A DNA stretch of 33,642 nt from GCA-2746795 sp964643965. Its GTDB lineage: Bacteria; Chloroflexota; Anaerolineae; Promineifilales; Promineifilaceae. The translations under genes and the position numbers were made by a program. The stretch covers positions 1 to 33,642 of the forward strand of contig CAZXVH010000050.1 in assembly GCA_964643965.1 (NCBI GenBank), read 5' to 3'. This document shows positions 1-8,653 of the stretch, one piece after another (positions within the stretch are counted from its first letter, which is position 1; every line of letters begins with the position of its first letter). Below the pieces are notes generated by a model, which did no database searches, was not told where the DNA came from, and worked only from the letters and a program-made list of their open reading frames with translations.

Positions 1-161
1 AGAATATCTCCTTTTGCAGCCTTAGTGTCACCACTCTGACTTCGCCAACAAAGTCCATTTTCGCGCGTAAATATACGGTAGAGGATGCCCCCTTTCGCAA
101 CATTTCCCAGTTGCATCTCTATTCTACAGGCAGGTTGAAAAGGACGATATCCCTAATAATG

Positions 162-857
162 CTAAACTGCTCTGGCCCATTCAGGCTTTATGATTTGGCC
201 GTCTGCCAAATGAAAAACCTCATCCGCAAACGCATCCGCTGCCAGATCGTGGGTGGCAATGAGGATGGTGGCCTTTTCCACATCGGCAATCTGCCGAAAG
301 AGCGTCAGAATTTGCTGTCCGGTGGCGCTGTCTAACTCACCGGTTGGTTCATCTGCCAGAATGACCGCCGGACGCGGTGCGAGGGCGCGGGCGATAGCCA
401 CCCGCTGCTGCTGCCCGCCGGAAAGTTCATGAGGCCGATGATCCATCCATTTGCCTAAGCCAACCAACTGCAAAACCTGTTCCACCCGCTCTTGGCGCTT
501 TGAGCGCGGGGCTTTGGTCAAACGCAGCATTAAATCTACATTTTCGCGAGCAGAATAAGTGGGCAGCAGCGCATGGGACTGAAAGACAAAGCCAATTTGC
601 TGGCGACGGAGCTGCACCAGCCGCTGCTCAGCGAGCCGGGTAATTTCATTTTCCGCCACCCAAATACGGCCGTCTGTAGGACGATCTAACCCGCCAATGC
701 AGTTCAGCAGCGTGGTTTTGCCCGAACCGGAACGGCCGCGCAGGACAACAATCTGCCCCGCCCCAACCGACAAAGAGACAGCCTTTAATGCCTGACGTTC
801 TTGTTGGCCGACCCGGTAAATGCGGCTCACATCTTCGACACGAATGGTTGCTGGCAT
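162..857 (-). CDS. ABC transporter ATP-binding protein, LolD/MacB type
   Basis: Cytoplasmic ATPase subunit predicted to power the FtsX-type permease encoded at 3299-6187. Visible motifs are Walker A GRSGSGKTT, signature LSGGQQQR, Walker B ILADEP followed by TGELDSATG, and the H-loop ATHD. From the ATG at 857 the protein is 231 aa, the normal length for LolD/MacB-type ATPases, and it begins MPATIRVEDVSRIYR. A GAGG sequence lies 8 bases upstream. An in-frame ATG at 875 overlaps the stop of the upstream ATPase gene (ATGCGTGA) and is a credible alternative. The frame stays open further upstream, but that part is inside the neighbouring gene. It is last in a minus-strand operon of adaptor, permease and two ATPases, so the transporter probably uses a pair of different ATPases. 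The substrate is not evident; MacB relatives move lipoproteins, peptides or drugs out of the inner membrane. Confidence 0.9.
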   Translation of the reverse strand: MPATIRVEDVSRIYRVGQQERQALKAVSLSVGAGQIVVLRGRSGSGKTTLLNCIGGLDRPTDGRIWVAENEITRLAEQRLVQLRRQQIGFVFQSHALLPTYSARENVDLMLRLTKAPRSKRQERVEQVLQLVGLGKWMDHRPHELSGGQQQRVAIARALAPRPAVILADEPTGELDSATGQQILTLFRQIADVEKATILIATHDLAADAFADEVFHLADGQIIKPEWARAV

Positions 858-867
858 AGTGGAATCC

Positions 868-1767
868 TCACGCATCACGTCTCCCGTCCGCTGGCCGAAT
901 GAGCACGCCTTCGTCCGTTGCTTCCAAGGTGACCCGATCACCAATACCGGTGGCTTCACGCAAATTGGGTGGGATTTGCAGGCGGCCCACACTATCTACA
1001 ACCACAAGTTCATCGTAAAAAGATGCGGCAGTGGCTTCAATATTTTTGGCAAGTGCTGCTTCCACCTCTGCCACGCGACGGATGGTTTCGCTACTGGTAC
1101 GGCCGTCTCTTATCGTCACTACTCGGTCTACGGCGCGGGCAATTTGCGGGTCGTGGGTCACGAGGATGGTGGTGAGGTTGTAACGGCCGTTCATCTCCCG
1201 CAGCAGCGCCAAAATCTCATGGGCTGTTGTTGAATCCAGTTCACCCGTTGGCTCGTCGCCCAGCAGCAGCGAAGGTTTATTGGCCAAGGCGACGGCAATC
1301 GCCACGCGCTGCTGCTGCCCGCCGGAAAGCTGCGCCAACTTGTGCTGCCGATGCTCCCACAAACCGACCGCTTCTAGCAGTTCATTGGTCCAGGCCCGTT
1401 TTTCGCGCCAGCCCAGGCCCGCGATGGTCATCGGCAAGGCCACATTTTCCTGGGCAGTGAGGTAAGGCACCAGATTGCGGGCTGTTTGCTGCCAGACGAA
1501 GCCGACCTCGCGGCGGCGGTAGGTGTCCAGTTCGGAACTGGATGATTTCAGCAAATTTAGACCATTGGCTACCACCTGCCCCGCCGATGGCCGATCCAAC
1601 CCACCCAAAATATTCAGCAGCGTACTTTTGCCCGATCCAGACGCCCCTACAATGCCCAGCAGTTCTCCTCGCTGCACCGTCAGGTCCAATCCTTGCAAAG
1701 CCACCACCTCCAACTCGGCGACTTTGTAGATTTTGACGAGGTTTTCGCAATGAATGAATGCTTCCAT
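868..1767 (-). CDS. ABC transporter ATP-binding protein with C-terminal AbrB/SpoVT-like domain
   Basis: 299-aa protein. Residues 1-225 form a complete LolD/MacB-like ATPase: Walker A GASGSGKST at about 41-49, signature LSGGQQQR at about 147-154, Walker B LLLGDEP, H-loop VTHD. Residues 252-292 form a short swapped-hairpin-like unit, beginning DELVVVDSVGRLQIPPNLRE and ending GVLIRPA. This matches the SpoVT/AbrB/MazE pattern of about 45 residues with a V-D-x-x-G-R-x-x-I-P core. AbrB domains normally bind DNA or mediate dimerisation, so their presence on a transport ATPase is unusual. It could link transporter state to transcription or simply provide dimer contacts (inference). It overlaps the next ATPase gene by 8 bases if that gene starts at 875. 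No clear ribosome binding site is seen upstream of its ATG. Confidence 0.88.
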   Translation of the reverse strand: MEAFIHCENLVKIYKVAELEVVALQGLDLTVQRGELLGIVGASGSGKSTLLNILGGLDRPSAGQVVANGLNLLKSSSSELDTYRRREVGFVWQQTARNLVPYLTAQENVALPMTIAGLGWREKRAWTNELLEAVGLWEHRQHKLAQLSGGQQQRVAIAVALANKPSLLLGDEPTGELDSTTAHEILALLREMNGRYNLTTILVTHDPQIARAVDRVVTIRDGRTSSETIRRVAEVEAALAKNIEATAASFYDELVVVDSVGRLQIPPNLREATGIGDRVTLEATDEGVLIRPADGRRDA

Positions 1768-1776
1768 AATTTAATG

Positions 1777-1836
1777 GGACACAGATTTTCACGGATGAAC
1801 ACAGATAGAAACAAGAATCTGCGTTAATCTGTATCC
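1777..1836. repeat. Dispersed intergenic repeat of the ACACAGATT/ATCTGCGT type
   Basis: The 68-bp gap between the adaptor and ATPase genes is nearly filled with degenerate tandem phrases such as GACACAGATTTTCACGGATG, AACACAGAT and AATCTGCGTTAATCTGT. Related sequence occurs at 3162-3200 and 3261-3291. The element is a loosely periodic family seen in many bacterial genomes (general knowledge); no coding or promoter function is evident. Confidence 0.6.
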
Positions 1837-3230
1837 TACTCTCCTATCACGACGTCGCCAACCTCGACACCCTCCAAAATTTCCACGCGGGTGGGGCTTT
1901 GGATGCCCAAGCGCACGTCGGTGCGACGCTGGCCGTTGGTTTCTTCGATAACAACAAAGGTGCGTCCTTGAAAGGTACGGATAGCGGCGGGTGGCAGCCA
2001 GAGCACGTTTTCTTTTTCTTCTAATATCACAACCACCGTCGCCAGTTCGCCCAGGGCAAGATTGGCTGGCGGATTATCAAATTGGATGCGGACGCGGCTG
2101 TCTTCGTTGTCACTGCCAGATGTGCCGCCGCTGAAAGCGTAGGGCAGTTGGCGCACCGTGCCGCCAAACGGCTCTTCAGGGCGATTGCTCAGGGTAATCG
2201 TGGCTGGCTGGTCAACAGTTAGCTGGCTAAGCTGATCGCTGCCTAGTTCGGCCGTAATTTCCAAATTTTGGGGCTGAGCGAGGATAACGGCCGTAGCAAA
2301 AGCCTCTGCCCGGTCACCGGGACGCACATTTAAAGACAAGACTTCGCCAGCAAAAGGAGCAATTAATTGGGCGTCGGCAATCTGGTTCTCGATTTGCTGT
2401 ACATCCAGCCGGGCCTGCTCGACGTTCAGTTCCATCAGCGGGTCAATGCCCCGTTCCAGCTGTTCCAGACGCAGGTCGGCCAGGGCCAGCTCTTGCTCCA
2501 AGATTTGGCGAGCCACAACGCCACTGCTGCTGCCTGCCAGGGCATCGTTGTAGCGGGCTTGAGCCACCGCCAGCGCTTCCTGGGCAAATTCTACCCCTTG
2601 TTCATACTGTCGGCGCAGATCTTCCGGTTCCCAGTCGCGATCGCGCGATTTTTGCAGTTCGTATTCGGCCGCTGCCAGCCGCTGCTGGGCGTTTTCCAGC
2701 TCAATTTGGGCTGAAACGAGCGTGGCGGAATTGCTGTTGACCTGCCCCTGCTGCAATTGCAGGGCGATTTTTTTTCGGTTGATAGCTGCTTCCGCCAGCG
2801 CATCCTGCCGTTCTTGTTCCGCCTGGGTGAGGCGAAGTTCGGCCGTTTCCAACGCCACGTTTGCCTGCGCTAATTGGTTCTGCAAATCGGTGATTTCTAA
2901 CTGAGCCAGCACGTCGCCCGCCGCCACCATATCACCCCGCTGCACAAAAATCTGGTCCACAAAGCCATCGCTCTTGAAAAAGAGCGCCTGCTCCTGCACC
3001 GGCGAGACACGTCCGGTGAATTCCAGCGCGTTCACCACCGTGCCCTGTTCCACCACATAAACCGGCTTTTCCGGCACGATGGGCGTGGGCAGTGGCGTCG
3101 GCGTGAGGATAGATTCGGCCGTTTCGCCCGTGCCACAAGAAATAAGCAAGAGCAATAAAAAGAGATAGAACGCGGATGGACGCCGATGACGCAGATTTTT
3201 TGTTTTATTTGAAGATAGTTTCGCTTTCAT
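1836..3230 (-). CDS. Efflux adaptor lipoprotein, HlyD/MacA-like
   Basis: 464-aa membrane-fusion (periplasmic adaptor) family protein that should bridge the FtsX-type permease to the cell envelope. It has a basic N-terminus, a Leu-rich signal segment (about 21-30) and a lipobox LISC with the lipidated Cys at 32. A Pro/Thr linker is followed by a first lipoyl-like half (V-x-F-T-G-R-V near 50). A long Gln/Ala/Glu-rich coiled-coil hairpin spans about 110-280. A second lipoyl half reads LIAPFAGEVLSLNVRPGD, and a beta-barrel and membrane-proximal part ends VGDVVIGE. It lies between the permease gene (upstream, 68 bp away) and the ATPase genes. Residues 11-22, before the hydrophobic core of the signal peptide, are encoded by a copy of the dispersed ATCTGCGT repeat. 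An open alternative is that the natural start is further downstream, but no ATG lies there before the lipobox. Confidence 0.88.
   Translation of the reverse strand: MKAKLSSNKTKNLRHRRPSAFYLFLLLLLISCGTGETAESILTPTPLPTPIVPEKPVYVVEQGTVVNALEFTGRVSPVQEQALFFKSDGFVDQIFVQRGDMVAAGDVLAQLEITDLQNQLAQANVALETAELRLTQAEQERQDALAEAAINRKKIALQLQQGQVNSNSATLVSAQIELENAQQRLAAAEYELQKSRDRDWEPEDLRRQYEQGVEFAQEALAVAQARYNDALAGSSSGVVARQILEQELALADLRLEQLERGIDPLMELNVEQARLDVQQIENQIADAQLIAPFAGEVLSLNVRPGDRAEAFATAVILAQPQNLEITAELGSDQLSQLTVDQPATITLSNRPEEPFGGTVRQLPYAFSGGTSGSDNEDSRVRIQFDNPPANLALGELATVVVILEEKENVLWLPPAAIRTFQGRTFVVIEETNGQRRTDVRLGIQSPTRVEILEGVEVGDVVIGE
3162..3200. repeat. Dispersed repeat copy inside the adaptor signal-peptide region
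   Basis: On the minus strand this stretch reads AAATCTGCGTCATCGGCG followed by TCCATCCGCGTTCTATC, the same phrase type as at 1777-1836 and 3261-3291. It is translated as residues 11-22 of the adaptor lipoprotein. Confidence 0.5.
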
Positions 3231-3260
3231 TCAACACCCCTTTTGTCGGGAAACACGCTT

Positions 3261-3291
3261 TATCCGCGTTTATTTGCATAAATCTGCATCC
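3261..3291. repeat. Dispersed repeat copy between permease and adaptor genes
   Basis: TATCCGCGTTTATTTGCATA then AATCTGCATCC is a degenerate member of the same family as 1777-1836 and 3162-3200. It fills about half of the 68-bp gap between the permease and adaptor genes. Confidence 0.45.
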
Positions 3292-3298
3292 CCTTTTC

Positions 3299-6187
3299 CT
3301 AAACCGCCTCTCCCAGCTTTACCGCTTCAAAAATGCGTAGGCGGGCAATGAGGGCGATGAGGATCAGGACGGCGATGACAAACATGGCGGCAAAGAGGGC
3401 GTAGATGGTGCCCAGCTGTTCCCAGGCAATTTGCACGATGAAGGGGGGCGTAACGGCCGTATTCCCCGCGGAACCTGTTCCGACCCCAACCTGCAAAAAC
3501 GGAATAAACAAGCGGCTGGCCCACACGCCCAGCCCGGTGCCCAAACCCACCCCGGCGGCAATCAGCACTGCCTGCTCCCCGGCCAAATACGCCGCCATCT
3601 GCCCCACCGACAGGCCGATGGCCCGCAGCATCCCCAACTGAATCGCCCGCTGATGGAAAGAGACGATGGCGTAGACCAGAAAACCCAGGACGGTAAGCAC
3701 GGCCGCTGCTAGAAAACCAACCGACAACAGACCAAACAGCCCCTGCCGCTCCGGCCGGGTTTGCTCCTGCAAGATGCGCTCACGGGCGTCCTGCGCGGTG
3801 ATGACGGCAAAGCCAAGCTGGCGCACCCCGCTCACAATTTCGCTACTGGGCACGGTAGGATCCGTTTGCAGCCAGACGTTATACGGGTAGGCACCACCCA
3901 GCGCCTCGTGCAAATGATCCAGATTGGCGACGAAAAAGGGGCCGTCTTGCGGATACTGGGTGGGGAATAGGTCAATCGGGGCGGCAATGGTGAACTCGGC
4001 GTCGGCAAAGTCGCCCGCTGCGCCGATGGTCAACCGCAGGGGATCGCCCACCTGCAGACTGTTGCGTGCCAGAAAATCGCGGCTGACCAAAATGTGGTCG
4101 CGTCGCACCGCCAGCCGATTCATCAGGCCGCCCAATGCCTCGTTGTCGGCAAAATCGGGTCGGTAGAAGGCGACCTGGGCAAAATCTAGCCGATCCACGC
4201 CCAAAATCTGCCCCGACTGCTGACGCCCGCCGATGCTGGAAACGGCCGTATACTCCCCCACTCGCGCCGCCGCCCGCGCCCCATCCACCAGCAAATGATC
4301 CGTCACGGGCAAAAAGAGCCAGCGTGGTTCATCCTCGCTGGGTTGGGCAGCCGCCCCCGGCTGCTGGTTACTCTCTTCGACCGCCTGCCCCAGCTCCGCC
4401 AGATTCAAATCCGCGCCAACCTGGTAATAAATCTGATCCGCCAGATGGTCATCAAAGGTGACGGCCATCGAGGCGGTGAAGCTGGCCAGGCTGAGGGTGA
4501 GCGTCAGCAGAAGCAGCGGGCCGGTGTATTGAGCGGTGGCCCGGGCCAATTGGCGCAGCGTCAGCAGCAGCGTAATACCCGGCAGCTTTTCCGCCAGCCA
4601 GGCTAAGCCACCCAGCAGCAGCGGGAAAAGGCGCAGAGCCACCAGTGCCAGCGAAAAACAAAAGAGAATCGGCACCAGAAAAAGGAGCGGGTTAGCAAAC
4701 GGATCGCTGCCACCGCCCAGCAGGCTGATGGTGCCTTGTCGCTCAAGCTGATACCAACCGTAAAATGGGAGGATGAGCAGCAGCAGATCGAGAAAGTAAC
4801 GCTGCCACAGCGGAGCCAACAATGCCCGCGCCTGCTGCCAGCGTCGGGTGACGATGGTGTACTTTGCTGCTTGCAACGCGGGAATGAGCAGTGCCAATAT
4901 CGCCAAACCGACGCCGATGAGTGCATACATTACGGCCGTTCCCGACAACACCGGCGTCAATTCCCCAACTCCGACCCCTTCGACAAGCTCAGGAGTCAAA
5001 ATTGCCGGGTCAAGAAAAGTGCGCGTGCGCCCCATCAGCCGCGCAATTTGCAGTGCCAACCACAGTCCACCCACAAATCCCAGGCTGCCCACCAGCAAGC
5101 CTTCCAGCAAGTAAACGCCCACCACCTGCCCGCGCGTCGCTCCTCGGCTGCGCCAGATGGCAATCTCGCTTGCACCTCGTGTCACCACCATATTGGCAAT
5201 GAGGCTGATGAAGTACAAAATGATGCTGATGAGCGGAATGGAAAAGATGGTCAGGGTGAGGGTGAGCAGGTTGTTGGCACGGCCGTAACTTTGCAGCGCA
5301 CGTACCGGAGAAGCGTCCAGCGTGGTGCCGTCGAGCAGTGCTGTCGCTCGCGCCTCCACCACATTCACGTTTTGCAAAAAGGCCTCTACAGAAGCGGGAC
5401 GGATGCGGCCACCATTATACAGTTGATACCAAACGGCCGTACTCACCGCTTCCGGCAAAACGGGAACCACCTGCTGCTCAAACTGCCCCTCGCTGGTTAG
5501 CAGCATCTCGGCGAAGGCGTCTGGCTCGTAAAACCAGAAGGTGTTGGTTGGGTCGCGCGGCTGCCAAACGCCCACAATGCGTACCGGGAGCTGGGTCGTG
5601 TCGCCGCCAAAGAGGGTGTATGTTTCGCCCACCTGTAGGCCGAGCTGAACGGCCGTTTCTTCACTGACAAGGACCTCGGTAGCAGTAGACGCCGCCGTTT
5701 CTGCTGGAAAGGCTCCTTCAACCAAATTAATCTGCGCCGCCAGGTCGGTGATGAAGCCGAGATTGGTCCACAGCAGCGGTTCATTCTGGTTAAAGTTAGT
5801 TTCGGCGCCGGGGAAGAGTCGCAGCCGGGCGGTAGCCACATGCCGCCCCACATTGTCGAGGGGCAGATCAATGGTGTTGGCCGCTTGCTCCGTCAGGTAG
5901 TTATTGATTGGCTGGTAGGCGGCCCAGCTGACGTCGCCGGTCCAGACGCCGACGTAGCGCCAAAGGAAGGCAAACGGCGGCCGGCGCGTACCCGCTTCGG
6001 TCAGTTCCCCTTGCAGCAGCCGATTTTGCACCGCGTCGGCGTACAGCGGAATGCCCGCCAGCAGCCCCACGGCGGCCACCAGTCCCGCTAACAGGCAGGC
6101 CATCAGCAACCGCTGATGCCAGATGCGGTGCGCGGCGAGGGAAATGAGGGAGAGTACGGCCGTTAGTTGCTTCATATCGTTATGCAT
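3299..6187 (-). CDS. ABC transporter permease with two FtsX/MacB-type modules
   Basis: 962-aa integral membrane protein. There is a TM segment at about 25-50 (LLMACLLAGLVAAVGLLAGI), then a large extracytoplasmic domain, then a group of TM segments from about 310 to 440. A second module follows, with TM helices around 470-590, another extracytoplasmic domain, and a final FtsX core with three helices ending in RIFEAVKLGEAV. The duplicated layout (FtsX core twice in one chain) fits a full transporter served by one chain and two ATPases. The neighbouring genes supply exactly two ATPases and a HlyD-like adaptor. Translation could start at the first ATG or at the in-frame ATG at 6175 (MKQLTAVLS); neither has an obvious ribosome binding site. 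The gene contains seven or more ACGGCCGT words. The substrate is unknown. Confidence 0.88.
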   Translation of the reverse strand: MHNDMKQLTAVLSLISLAAHRIWHQRLLMACLLAGLVAAVGLLAGIPLYADAVQNRLLQGELTEAGTRRPPFAFLWRYVGVWTGDVSWAAYQPINNYLTEQAANTIDLPLDNVGRHVATARLRLFPGAETNFNQNEPLLWTNLGFITDLAAQINLVEGAFPAETAASTATEVLVSEETAVQLGLQVGETYTLFGGDTTQLPVRIVGVWQPRDPTNTFWFYEPDAFAEMLLTSEGQFEQQVVPVLPEAVSTAVWYQLYNGGRIRPASVEAFLQNVNVVEARATALLDGTTLDASPVRALQSYGRANNLLTLTLTIFSIPLISIILYFISLIANMVVTRGASEIAIWRSRGATRGQVVGVYLLEGLLVGSLGFVGGLWLALQIARLMGRTRTFLDPAILTPELVEGVGVGELTPVLSGTAVMYALIGVGLAILALLIPALQAAKYTIVTRRWQQARALLAPLWQRYFLDLLLLILPFYGWYQLERQGTISLLGGGSDPFANPLLFLVPILFCFSLALVALRLFPLLLGGLAWLAEKLPGITLLLTLRQLARATAQYTGPLLLLTLTLSLASFTASMAVTFDDHLADQIYYQVGADLNLAELGQAVEESNQQPGAAAQPSEDEPRWLFLPVTDHLLVDGARAAARVGEYTAVSSIGGRQQSGQILGVDRLDFAQVAFYRPDFADNEALGGLMNRLAVRRDHILVSRDFLARNSLQVGDPLRLTIGAAGDFADAEFTIAAPIDLFPTQYPQDGPFFVANLDHLHEALGGAYPYNVWLQTDPTVPSSEIVSGVRQLGFAVITAQDARERILQEQTRPERQGLFGLLSVGFLAAAVLTVLGFLVYAIVSFHQRAIQLGMLRAIGLSVGQMAAYLAGEQAVLIAAGVGLGTGLGVWASRLFIPFLQVGVGTGSAGNTAVTPPFIVQIAWEQLGTIYALFAAMFVIAVLILIALIARLRIFEAVKLGEAV

Positions 6188-6219
6188 GATGTGTGAAACG
6201 TGATTTTTGTACGCATCAT
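6188..6219. repeat. Dispersed GATGYGTGAAAYGTGATTTTT repeat, copy 1
   Basis: GATGTGTGAAACGTGATTTT at 6188-6207 is nearly identical to 12154-12173, and is followed by GTACGCATCAT. The ends (GATG...CATC) give an imperfect dyad. It lies just upstream of the permease gene, so it may be part of its leader. Confidence 0.5.
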
Positions 6220-6275
6220 TATAACATTAGACGCGGGACGGCCGTATTTTTGGGGAGTGACCAAATTCATTTGAA

Positions 6276-8099
6276 TTATTGATACTTTTCTGCCTGCATG
6301 GTGTAGAGGCGAGCGTAATGGCCTCTCATGGCCAAGAGTTCCTCATGGGAGCTGTGTTCGATAATACGGCCGTCGTCGAGGACTGCAATACAGTCAGCCA
6401 TTTTAACGGTGCTGAAGCGGTGGGAGATGATGAGAGAGGTACGGCCGTTGACCAACTCTACAAACTGATTATACAGGTCATGCTCTGCTTGGGCATCCAA
6501 AGCGGCCGTTGGCTCGTCAAGGACATAGAAAGCAGCGTCGCGCATAAACAAGCGCGCCAGGGCAACCTTCTGCCATTGCCCGCCGGACAGTTCACCACCA
6601 GCATCGGCGTCATCAACCAGCCAACGGCTGAGAACAGTGTCGTAGCCTCGTGGCAGTTGTTCGATAACGGCCGTTAGCTTTGCCTGACGGGCAGCCTGCT
6701 GGATACGTGCCTCATCAGTCAGGTGGGTGACATCCCCCAATCCGATATTCTCCCGCATGGTCAAGTTGTAACGTACAAAATCCTGAAAAATAGCTCCCAT
6801 TTGCTGCCGTAGAGCAATCGGCTCAAAGCAGCGAATGTCAGTACCGTCCCACAAAATCTCCCCTTCAGTCACATCGTAGAGGCGGGTAAGCAGTTTGACC
6901 AGCGTCGTTTTACCGGCACCGTTCAAGCCGACTAGAGCCACAGATTGTCCGGCGGGAATGAATAGGTTGACGTGTCGTAACACCCAAGGGCGCGATTCGG
7001 CATAGCGGAAAGAGACGTTACGAAGTTCAATACCTCGGCTCAAAGACGGTACGGGCAACGCCGCTTCGGGTGCTGGTATATCCGAGGGCAAACCCATCAG
7101 CCGCATATATTGGCGATAAAAGAGAACATTTTCATTGATACCGGTACAAGCAAAGATAATGTGTGACAAAGTTCCTTGGACACTGCTTACTGCACCCATA
7201 TAAAGTGTTACATCCCCAATGCTTAATGACCCACGCACAGCTTGGACGGCGATAAAAATAAATGCACCACTAGCTATTAGCTTAGATAGTAGATAAATGG
7301 GGAATTGCCATTTGATCTCACGAATATCTTGATATCGTTTCATCTCGTGAAACTGGAGTAGAATTTGCAAGAGCCTGGTTAGTAGCCAATCCCCCAGACC
7401 GAACAAGCGGATCTCTTTAGCAGAATTGTAATCAGACAACAACGTACCATAGTAGCTCATTTGTCGTTGTTGGGGCGTGTTTACAGCAGCTAGATTAAAT
7501 CGCTGCTGTCCTATTTTTATTTGTATGTATAACTGAGGTAGAATTGCAATAGTAACCACTATCAACAATATTGAGTTGAACGCTAGTAACACAGCAAAAA
7601 AACTGACCAAGATGGTTATTCCGCGTAAGATGTCAAACAAATACTGCATTGTTTGCATTGGTCCTTGTTCTGCACCACGGGAAGCCAGAGTAAGAGTGTC
7701 ATAAAATGCTGGGTCTTCAAAATAGCGTAAACCGGCGAAACCGCTAATTTTTCTATAAACAGCCTTCTGAACATGGGAGGTCAATTGCCTGCCTAATTCT
7801 TTTTTTAAGTATTTGTTTATTAACTCTAATAAATAGCTAAAAACAATCAACATTGTTTGAGCTATCAGGATAACTATTATTGGCCATAGTGTCTTTTCGC
7901 TGGTGGTTGTCTGGGTTCCTTGAGACAGTAAATCAAATAGTTGCTTAGTTAACCATGCCATACCTAGAGGTACTAATCCTTGGACGATGTCCAACAACGT
8001 AATAATTACAAAGGCGATTGGCTGACATCTCCAGGCCAACCGGGACATTTGTGAGATTGCAATAAGGAACTGTTTTGTTTGTCGGTATCGCTGCTGCAT
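6276..8099 (-). CDS. ABC exporter, fused membrane and ATP-binding domains (MsbA/LanT-like, no peptidase)
   Basis: About 607 aa from the ATG at 8099 (MQQRYRQTKQFLIAISQ). The N-terminal half has six hydrophobic helices of the type I exporter fold. The C-terminal half has Walker A GLNGAGKTT, signature ELSGGQWQK, Walker B FYVLDEPTAALD and H-loop ISHR. The ATG at 8099 lies 8 bases after the stop of the S26 peptidase gene. The frame is open to 8165, but that would overlap the upstream gene by 58 bases, so the shorter start is preferred. There is no N-terminal C39 protease domain, which fits processing by the adjacent S26 peptidase. Probable role: export of a peptide, lipid or other small molecule; the cargo is not visible in the window. 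Confidence 0.88.
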   Translation of the reverse strand: MQQRYRQTKQFLIAISQMSRLAWRCQPIAFVIITLLDIVQGLVPLGMAWLTKQLFDLLSQGTQTTTSEKTLWPIIVILIAQTMLIVFSYLLELINKYLKKELGRQLTSHVQKAVYRKISGFAGLRYFEDPAFYDTLTLASRGAEQGPMQTMQYLFDILRGITILVSFFAVLLAFNSILLIVVTIAILPQLYIQIKIGQQRFNLAAVNTPQQRQMSYYGTLLSDYNSAKEIRLFGLGDWLLTRLLQILLQFHEMKRYQDIREIKWQFPIYLLSKLIASGAFIFIAVQAVRGSLSIGDVTLYMGAVSSVQGTLSHIIFACTGINENVLFYRQYMRLMGLPSDIPAPEAALPVPSLSRGIELRNVSFRYAESRPWVLRHVNLFIPAGQSVALVGLNGAGKTTLVKLLTRLYDVTEGEILWDGTDIRCFEPIALRQQMGAIFQDFVRYNLTMRENIGLGDVTHLTDEARIQQAARQAKLTAVIEQLPRGYDTVLSRWLVDDADAGGELSGGQWQKVALARLFMRDAAFYVLDEPTAALDAQAEHDLYNQFVELVNGRTSLIISHRFSTVKMADCIAVLDDGRIIEHSSHEELLAMRGHYARLYTMQAEKYQ

Positions 8100-8107
8100 G
8101 GAGAGAA

Positions 8108-8641
8108 TCACGGGCCTTTTCGTTTGGCTTTTATGGGCGACAATTTCATTATGATTAACCCCCACAAACCGTTGTATGGAACAGGACCCCAGATAAGAGA
8201 ATCTTGGCCAGTACTATCACCGCGCACAAAAAAATGTCTTTGGGGAATCTTCCATATTCTTTCCCCTGCTTTGTTATAAAATCGAACTTGTCGCACTCTT
8301 TCACTTTCTGGTAACTCGCTAATGTAGGTAATGATTTTGTCGCCAGGTAATCCTGCTACTCGCTTGATATATGGTATCACTGTAAACAAGTTGGGTTCTG
8401 CCCCCTTGTGCAGCATCATATCTCTAGGAGGCAATGGTTTACTAGGCCATACCAGAACGATCTGTCCTTTCTTTAACCACTGTGGTAAGTAATGCCGCCA
8501 CACTAAAACCCGATCACCAGGTTGTAAAGTTGGCTGCATACTAGAACCTTGAATAGTAACAATAGCTAAGGAGAAATGCAGATAGATTATGCTAAAAAGA
8601 AAAAAAGCTACCAAGAGAGCCAAGAGAATTAAATAATTCAT
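8108..8641 (-). CDS. S26-family type I signal peptidase
   Basis: 177-aa membrane-anchored serine peptidase. There is one TM helix at about 3-27. The catalytic Ser is at about 34 in GSSMQPTLQPGD (box B) and the general-base Lys at about 93 in IPYIKRVAGLPGD (box D). A final conserved box reads FFVRGDSTGQDSLIWGPVP. It is shorter than general LepB proteins of 200-320 aa but close to dedicated peptidases found in export loci. It is tightly packed: 12 bases after the solute-binding gene and 8 before the exporter gene, so the three are very probably co-transcribed. No clear ribosome binding site precedes its ATG. It could be a dedicated processing enzyme for the exporter cargo or for the neighbouring lipoprotein (inference). 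Confidence 0.9.
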   Translation of the reverse strand: MNYLILLALLVAFFLFSIIYLHFSLAIVTIQGSSMQPTLQPGDRVLVWRHYLPQWLKKGQIVLVWPSKPLPPRDMMLHKGAEPNLFTVIPYIKRVAGLPGDKIITYISELPESERVRQVRFYNKAGERIWKIPQRHFFVRGDSTGQDSLIWGPVPYNGLWGLIIMKLSPIKAKRKGP

Positions 8642-8653
8642 AGTCTACGGGCT

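Noticed and set aside
4736..5500. Long open frame on the plus strand opposite the permease gene
   Set aside because: It is antisense to a well-supported permease, shows no domain motifs and has the composition of a shadow frame.
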